Of a stretch of 64,000 nucleotides of DNA, positions 60,076 to 64,000 are shown one piece after another. Where the stretch lies: contig NZ_AZDV01000001.1 of NCBI RefSeq assembly GCF_001434835.1, positions 1-64,000 of the forward strand, given 5' to 3'. A model generated the notes under the pieces. It did not search any database, was not told the origin of the DNA, and was given only the letters and a program-made list of their open reading frames with translations. This stretch comes from Levilactobacillus acidifarinae DSM 19394 = JCM 15949 (GTDB taxonomy: Bacteria > Bacillota > Bacilli > Lactobacillales > Lactobacillaceae). Within the stretch, counting starts at the first letter, position 1. Each line of letters opens with the position of its first letter. The position numbers were made by a program, and so were the translations under genes.

Positions 60076-61155
60076 ATGACAACGATTCCAGTCACGACCG
60101 CGGCGAAAAGTTACGCGGTCAACATCGAAACGGGCCTGTTAGTTCGGGTGGGGACCGAACTGGCTAAAGTTTGGTCACCCCGTCAAGTCGCCATTGTGAC
60201 CGATACCAACGTGGGACCGCTGTACGCGCAGCAGGTCCGTGAGCGACTGACGGCGGCCGGATTTCGGGTGACCGTCCTGACGGTTCCCGCCGGGGAAAGC
60301 AGTAAGAGTTGGGCCCAAGTGATGCGGTTGATCGACGCGTTAAGTGCTGCTCAGTTGACTCGTAGCGATGGCGTCCTTGCGTTGGGGGGCGGGGTCGTGG
60401 GGGATTTAGCGGGCTTCGTGGCCGCCATTTACCTGCGGGGCATCGCCTTTGCGCAGGTGCCCACATCGTTGTTGGCCCAGGTCGACAGTTCGGTCGGCGG
60501 CAAGACCGCCATTGATTTGCCCACCGGTAAAAACTTGGTCGGGAGCTTCTACCAACCCGACGTGGTGTTGATCGATCCCCAAACGCTGACCACGTTACCG
60601 CCACGCATGTTGGTGGAGGGCTACGGGGAGATCCTCAAGTGTGCGGCGCTAGTGGGGAGTGACTTCTGGGCCTTGGTTCAGACGGTCGCCCAACCGGCGG
60701 ACATTCTCGCGCAGGCCGCCCCGTTGATTCGGCACAGTATCGCCTTTAAGGCGCGGGTGGTGATGGCCGACGAAAAGGAGGGCGGTCAACGTCAACTCTT
60801 AAACTTTGGGCACACCATCGGGCACGCCGTCGAGCTTTGGGGGCGGGGCCGTTACATGCACGGGGAGGCCGTTGCTATTGGCCTGGTGCAAGTCGCCCGG
60901 CTCTTCGCCGCTCAGGGGCTGATGCCCGCCGAGTTGACGAACCAATTACGGGAACGGCTAATGGCCGTGGGGTTACCGGTTGAATTTCCGGTGGATCTGA
61001 CGACGACGGACCTCTTGGCGGCCATGCACCACGATAAGAAGATTCACGATCAAGCCCTCACCTGGGTCTACCTAACGGCGATTGGACAGCCCGCGATGCA
61101 CGCGGTTCCGTTAGCCAACTTAGCTACCTGGATTGCTCCGGTGACGGCTAAATGA
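60076..61155 (+). CDS. aroB: 3-dehydroquinate synthase
   Basis: The 359-aa NAD- and zinc-dependent enzyme closes DAHP to 3-dehydroquinate. Motifs: VAIVTDTNVGPLYAQQV, PAGESSKSWAQVMRLIDAL, ALGGGVVGDLAGFVAAIYLR (NAD loop), QVPTSLLAQVDSSVGGKTAI, and the Zn ligands in LLNFGHTIGHAVELWG and GRYMHGEAVAIGL. aroF ends 10 bp upstream with GGAGGGCG between. Later pathway genes (aroA, aroC, aroK) are not in the window. Confidence 0.96.
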   Translation: MTTIPVTTAAKSYAVNIETGLLVRVGTELAKVWSPRQVAIVTDTNVGPLYAQQVRERLTAAGFRVTVLTVPAGESSKSWAQVMRLIDALSAAQLTRSDGVLALGGGVVGDLAGFVAAIYLRGIAFAQVPTSLLAQVDSSVGGKTAIDLPTGKNLVGSFYQPDVVLIDPQTLTTLPPRMLVEGYGEILKCAALVGSDFWALVQTVAQPADILAQAAPLIRHSIAFKARVVMADEKEGGQRQLLNFGHTIGHAVELWGRGRYMHGEAVAIGLVQVARLFAAQGLMPAELTNQLRERLMAVGLPVEFPVDLTTTDLLAAMHHDKKIHDQALTWVYLTAIGQPAMHAVPLANLATWIAPVTAK

Positions 61156-61171
61156 AAAACTTGAGTCACCA

Positions 61172-61203
61172 AAAACCGTTGGGCCCGTGAGCCTAACGGT
61201 TTT
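61172..61203 (+). terminator. Intrinsic terminator of the aromatic operon
   Basis: AAAACCGTT with GGC pairs with GCC and AACGGTTTT, 16 bp after the aroB stop. Confidence 0.75.
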
Positions 61204-61321
61204 ATTTTAGGGGAGAGCCCCTATTTGTGAATGAATGACGTATAATGGGACTATGTTTTAACCAAACTAACTAAGCCCCTAAAAGGGAAAGCCTCAGTTT
61301 AACGAAAGGAGGTCTGTTCAG

Positions 61322-61531
61322 GTGGGTACGCAATTAAAGCGCTTTATTCGTGGGATTTTTTGGACCGTCTTGGCGGGCTACTTCTGGTACACCAACGCTC
61401 AAAACCACGCCGCCGGGATCGTCGGGATCATTCAGGACGTCTTCGTGATTTTGTGTGTGATTGCCGCGCTGTTCTACTACGTCACGCTGGTGGTGGACTT
61501 CTTCCAGCTCATGCGGCATCGGTCAAAATAG
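61322..61531 (+). CDS. Small two-span membrane protein
   Basis: The 69-aa protein starts at GTG 61322 behind AAGGAGG. Two hydrophobic segments (GIFWTVLAGYFWYTNA and DVFVILCVIAALFYYVTLVV) are separated by a short loop; both ends are basic. TATAAT near 61241-61246 probably serves as its promoter. No family is recognised. Confidence 0.7.
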   Translation: MGTQLKRFIRGIFWTVLAGYFWYTNAQNHAAGIVGIIQDVFVILCVIAALFYYVTLVVDFFQLMRHRSK

Positions 61532-61660
61532 GAACATCATGAATCGGTGTTAATCACTTAGTGGTTGACCCGGTTTTTCTTTTTGCCAATCAGACAGTCA
61601 CTAATTGAATCGCATTATTGGTGATGAATTGGTCAAGAGGTGAGCTCAGCAAATCTATGC

Positions 61661-61855
61661 TTTATATAGGAAGCTTTTAGAATGAACGGCAACGGGACTA
61701 CGACCAAAACAGCCAACCACGGGGGAAACGTAACAAATGTGTGAGCGCACAAAGCCTAAAGAATGTCGTGCGATGATGGGGTTGTCTCAATAGACCATTA
61801 GTTTGTTGCCTTGACCCAGGTGAACAAGGTCCTTAGCAATCGCTTAAGTAAATGA
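61661..61855. ncRNA. Candidate long-hairpin RNA (6S-like outline), unproven
   Basis: Nested complementary segments occur in order: GGCAAC (61688)/GTTGCC (61805), ACTA (61697)/TAGT (61799), CAACC (61714)/GGTTG (61780), and CGCAC (61746)/GTGCG (61768). A symmetric 13 x 14 nt internal loop separates the second and third. Weak outer pairs (TTTAT..AAGC with GCTT..GTAAA) would make a molecule of about 195 nt. This outline resembles 6S RNA. No good promoter or plus-strand terminator was found, so strand and existence are open. The gap 61532-61909 has no gene otherwise. Confidence 0.3.
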
Positions 61856-61865
61856 TTTCACAAAA

Positions 61866-61897
61866 AAAGAACGTTCCTTAATCAGGGAACGTTCTTT
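61866..61897 (-). terminator. Intrinsic terminator after the EamA pseudogene
   Basis: AAAGAACGTTCC pairs with GGAACGTTCTTT and a T7 tract follows on the minus strand. Confidence 0.85.
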
Positions 61898-61909
61898 GAG
61901 GTTTGTCAG

Positions 61910-62789
61910 TTAATGGTCAAAGCGAATGGCGACCCAGGTGCTGGCGAGAATCAACAGCAAGCCGATGCCAAACCCCCACGAGAGGGGTTCGGCCAACCAC
62001 CACCAACCCAGGAGCGCGCCGGTGACGGGTTGCCACAGGAAGAACAGCCCGGATAGTCGACTTTGGAAGAGGCGTAACCCGAGATTCCAAAGTAAGAAGG
62101 CTAGGGCGGTCGACACGGCACCGAGATAGAGCAGACTGCCCCAGACGTGGGGGCTGGTCCACGCTATGTGGGTCAAAATGGGCGCTTGCCACATGACGAT
62201 TGGCGTCAGGCAGACTACCGCGACCAGCGTTGCCAGCAAGGTGACTTGCAACAACGAGTAACGTTGGTCAATTAGTTGGACCAGCACCGACATCAATGCC
62301 CAGGTTAGGCCGGCGAGTAACAGGCACAGGGCTCCGAGAACGACGTGTTGCCCGGTGACTTGCAGGCCCACGATGGCGAGTACACCAGTGGTGGCCAGAC
62401 CGAGACTCACCCAATCGTGTCGCCGGGGCCGCCGGTGGAGGAGGGGCCAACTAAACAACACCATGGCGGTCGGGGTGGCGGTGGTGATTACCGCGCCTAA
62501 TTGGGCCGAGGCTAGCCAGGTGCCGGTTTCTTGCAGAACGATGGATAGCGTATCGCCAATGATGCCTGCCAGGATGATCAGCCGTAAGTTAGGCCAATCC
62601 CAGTGCCAAGGGGTGTGTTGCCCCCAAGCAGCCAGACCCAAAACAATGGTGGCAATCAGGTAGCGCAGCCAGACCAATTGATATGGGAGAAATTTCTCCG
62701 ACGATGGTCTTGACGACCACGAACATGCCGCCCCAGATGCAGGCCGCAAAACTTAAACATAACGCACCGAAAATTGATTTTGATTGCAT
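61910..62789 (-). pseudogene. EamA/DMT-family permease with a single-base frameshift
   Basis: The first frame (from ATG 62789) reads MQSKSIFGALCLSFAACIWG, GMFVVVKTIVGEIS and then loses the family; the second frame continues with FLPYQLVWLRYLIATIVLGL to the stop at 61910. The switch lies at a GGG run (62686-62688, CCC on the coding strand); removing one base restores GEISPYQLVWLRYL. The joined product would be a ~290-aa, ten-span drug/metabolite exporter with two EamA repeats (second near GALCLLLAGLTWALMSVLVQ). It could be a pseudogene, a phase-variable run (only three bases, so unlikely) or a sequencing error. An attenuator-like leader precedes it. Confidence 0.8.
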
Positions 62790-62823
62790 GAAATGACCCT
62801 CCGCTAAATTTTTTGAATGACTT

Positions 62824-62854
62824 AAAAATCAGCGGCGGAAATGTGCCGCTGATT
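62824..62854 (-). terminator. Attenuator-like terminator between leader peptide and EamA gene
   Basis: On the minus strand AATCAGCGGC pairs perfectly with GCCGCTGATT around ACATTTCC and is followed by TTT. The first stem bases are within the stop codon of the leader peptide, so a ribosome at the stop would block folding. Confidence 0.75.
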
Positions 62855-62900
62855 AACCCAGCGTTGGCACATCACATTCGAATAGTGGGGCAAAGAACAT
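62853..62900 (-). CDS. 15-residue leader peptide upstream of the EamA gene
   Basis: MFFAPLFECDVPTLG starts at ATG 62900, 7 nt after a near-perfect AAAGGAGG, and stops at TAA 62855-62853. Such a strong ribosome site for so short a frame, followed at once by a terminator, indicates a regulatory upstream ORF. The peptide has three Phe codons, one Cys and two Pro. A ribosome pausing at the end would mask the terminator and permit permease transcription. The upstream promoter is weak (TTGTTG-17-TAAGTT on the minus strand). Confidence 0.65.
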   Translation of the reverse strand: MFFAPLFECDVPTLG

Positions 62901-63193
62901 GGCGACGACCTCCTTTAGCAATAACTTAGCTGATCTAGTTTAGCACAACAATTAGCGGTGAAGAATTGGTCGCTGTCGATTTTTATTAAAAGTGACGGTT
63001 AAGTTAATGACTTAATAAAATATTTTTTCAATAAGCCGAACTTTTTTGAAATCGGTGCCAAGACTGACAGCTCGCACTTTTGTAGTCGGTTGACCAATTA
63101 TTAATCGGAGGTCAATTTAAAATTGTGGGCGCTTTCTGGAAAATTTCCTAGTATAATAAGGATGGTTATAGAGTCCTGAGGAGGTCGTTACAG

Positions 63194-63646
63194 ATGGATC
63201 AGATGGAATCAATGAATCCGAAGAAGTTTAAACGTATTTTAGTGGGGGTCGATGATTCGCCCGACGCCCAACTCGCCTTTCGTTACGCCATGAACCGGGC
63301 CAAGTATGATGACGCCGAATTGGTGATCTGTTCGATCATGGAATCCGACAGTATGAACATTTACCAGGCCCTGAGCAAGGATTACGTCCACGGACAACGG
63401 GCCGAACTGGTCAAGCACCTGGAGCAGTATCAGAAACTAGCCGAACGGGTCGGGGTTAAGCAGGTTAAGTTAATTATCGGTGAAGGGGATCCCGGTGAAA
63501 CCATGGTCAAGACGATCATCCCCGAAGTGAAGCCCGATATTCTGGTGATCGGGTCGTTATCCAAGAGCGGCGTCCGGAAATATTTCGGGAGCCAGGCGGC
63601 CTACATGGCAAAATATTCTCCGGTTTCTGTAATGATTGTGCGGTAA
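63194..63646 (+). CDS. Universal stress protein, UspA family
   Basis: The 150-aa protein starts at ATG 63194 after GAGGAGG. The ATP-binding UspA pattern is seen: RILVGVDDSPDAQLAFRYAM at the start, IGEGDPGETMVKTIIPE, and the C-terminal nucleotide loop VIGSLSKSGVRKYFGSQAAY followed by SPVSVMIVR. It probably binds ATP and acts in stress survival. TATAAT at 63152-63157 precedes it; it stands alone. Confidence 0.92.
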   Translation: MDQMESMNPKKFKRILVGVDDSPDAQLAFRYAMNRAKYDDAELVICSIMESDSMNIYQALSKDYVHGQRAELVKHLEQYQKLAERVGVKQVKLIIGEGDPGETMVKTIIPEVKPDILVIGSLSKSGVRKYFGSQAAYMAKYSPVSVMIVR

Positions 63647-63689
63647 CGTTTTCACGGACTTTTCATAATAAAATTGAAAATTATATTCA

Positions 63690-63727
63690 GTTAAACGCTT
63701 GCATGTCGAAAAAAAGTTTCATACAAT
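63690..63727 (+). promoter_or_regulatory. Promoter, cre site and RpiR-type operator of the second gluconate permease
   Basis: TTGCAT (63699-63704) and TACAAT (63722-63727) are 17 bp apart. GTTAAACGCTTGCA (63690-63703) fits the cre consensus at 12 of 14 and covers the -35 box. AAAAAAAGTTTCA in the spacer is shared with the gntK promoter. Confidence 0.75.
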
Positions 63728-63803
63728 GGTTCCTATGCGTAGTGATTGAATTAGCACTTTTATTTAATTCGTCAGAATCGGGCATAGGAAAAGAGAGAAA
63801 AAC

Positions 63804-64000
63804 ATGCAGTTCGTGATTTTGTTATTGGGTATTTTGCTCTTACTGTTCTTAATCATCAAGGTAAAGCTGAATACTTTCGTTTCACTGATTGCCACTTCGA
63901 TCTTGGTCGCATTAGGTCTGGGGATGAATCCTGCAGACATTGCCGATTCCATTAAAAACGGGATTGGGAGCTCAATGGGCGAGCTGATTATCGTCTTTGG
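63804..64000 (+). CDS. Gluconate permease, GntP family, 3' truncated by window end
   Basis: The first 65 residues are MQFVILLLGILLLLFLIIKV, KLNTFVSLIATSILVALGLG, then MNPADIADSIKNGIGSSMGE and LIIVFG. They align residue by residue with the start of the gntP at 46880-48238 (FKINTFVSLIMTSVLTALLLGMN, GIGSQLGELSLVFG). AGAGAG lies 10 nt before the ATG. It shares promoter signals with gntK, so it is probably a second gluconate carrier of the same regulon. Confidence 0.9.
   Translation, partial: MQFVILLLGILLLLFLIIKVKLNTFVSLIATSILVALGLGMNPADIADSIKNGIGSSMGELIIVF

Overview
The window looks like chromosome of a heterofermentative lactic acid bacterium of the Levilactobacillus (Lactobacillus brevis) group. 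The best marker is an S-layer precursor at 26690-28012 whose first ~240 residues read like L. brevis SlpA. The pcrA-ligA-camS-gatCAB-dagK-rlmD order, frequent TTG/GTG starts, consensus ribosome binding sites and cre-type catabolite sites also fit Lactobacillaceae. Most genes are GC-rich at third codon positions, so a high-GC Levilactobacillus is more likely than L. brevis itself. This rests on recognition of sequences, not on a search.

Layout. 1-4110: the 3' part of an AT-rich LTA-synthase-like gene, a decayed rfbB remnant, two related small secreted proteins and a GIY-YIG protein. 4178-6843: prenyl-chain synthase, menA and xpt. 6844-8610: structured intergenic repeats and a PurK paralogue. 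8752-11007: orphan Phd/YefM antitoxin, GNAT enzyme, a mazEF pair whose toxin carries a nonsense codon, and a Fic protein. 11152-23590: the housekeeping run from pcrA to rlmD. 23719-25992: an AbrB/RelE toxin-antitoxin pair, an Old Yellow Enzyme and a small flavin-binding protein. 26031-32205: a relic CRISPR leader-repeat, the S-layer gene, a GNAT enzyme, an OhrR/MarR regulator divergent from two OsmC genes, and a 28-repeat type I-E-like CRISPR array with no cas genes in the window. 32440-37574: the deo operon with CcpA-type control. 38128-46625: a glutamate-cysteine-ligase-like pseudoenzyme, a LysR/flavodoxin/SDR/cupin/CMD cluster, a flavoprotein with divergent LysR, and an amino-acid permease. 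46880-51150: gluconate uptake and phosphorylation with an RpiR regulator; a second gluconate permease starts at the window end. 51194-55684: GH25-like protein, DUF4828 protein, Gfo/Idh oxidoreductase, DEAD-box helicase, tRNA-Arg(CCU) and an unknown protein. 55760-61203: an aromatic-precursor operon (transketolase-aroE-aroF-aroB). 61322-63646: small membrane protein, frameshifted EamA permease, and a universal stress protein.

The strongest candidate for something undescribed is control of the aromatic operon. A consensus promoter drives a 19-codon open reading frame with a good ribosome binding site and the run Phe-Tyr-Tyr-Tyr-Trp-Phe. Several hairpins and an intrinsic terminator follow, ending just before the transketolase gene. 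This looks like ribosome-mediated attenuation, which is unusual in Firmicutes. A second leader-peptide/terminator pair precedes the EamA permease; there the terminator stem begins inside the leader stop codon. The third is a family of six intergenic elements of about 140-190 bp with the same multi-hairpin fold, kept by compensatory base changes, at 6960, 7201, 13521, 13861, 17397 and 37612.

The genes form clear working units: deo genes recycle nucleosides; gntK/gntP import and phosphorylate gluconate for the phosphoketolase pathway; transketolase makes erythrose-4-phosphate for aroF; gatCAB makes Gln-tRNA/Asn-tRNA; the prenyl synthase and MenA point to (demethyl)menaquinone production. Several proteins keep a family fold while losing catalytic residues (GCL-like, GH25-like, PurK-like, one OsmC).
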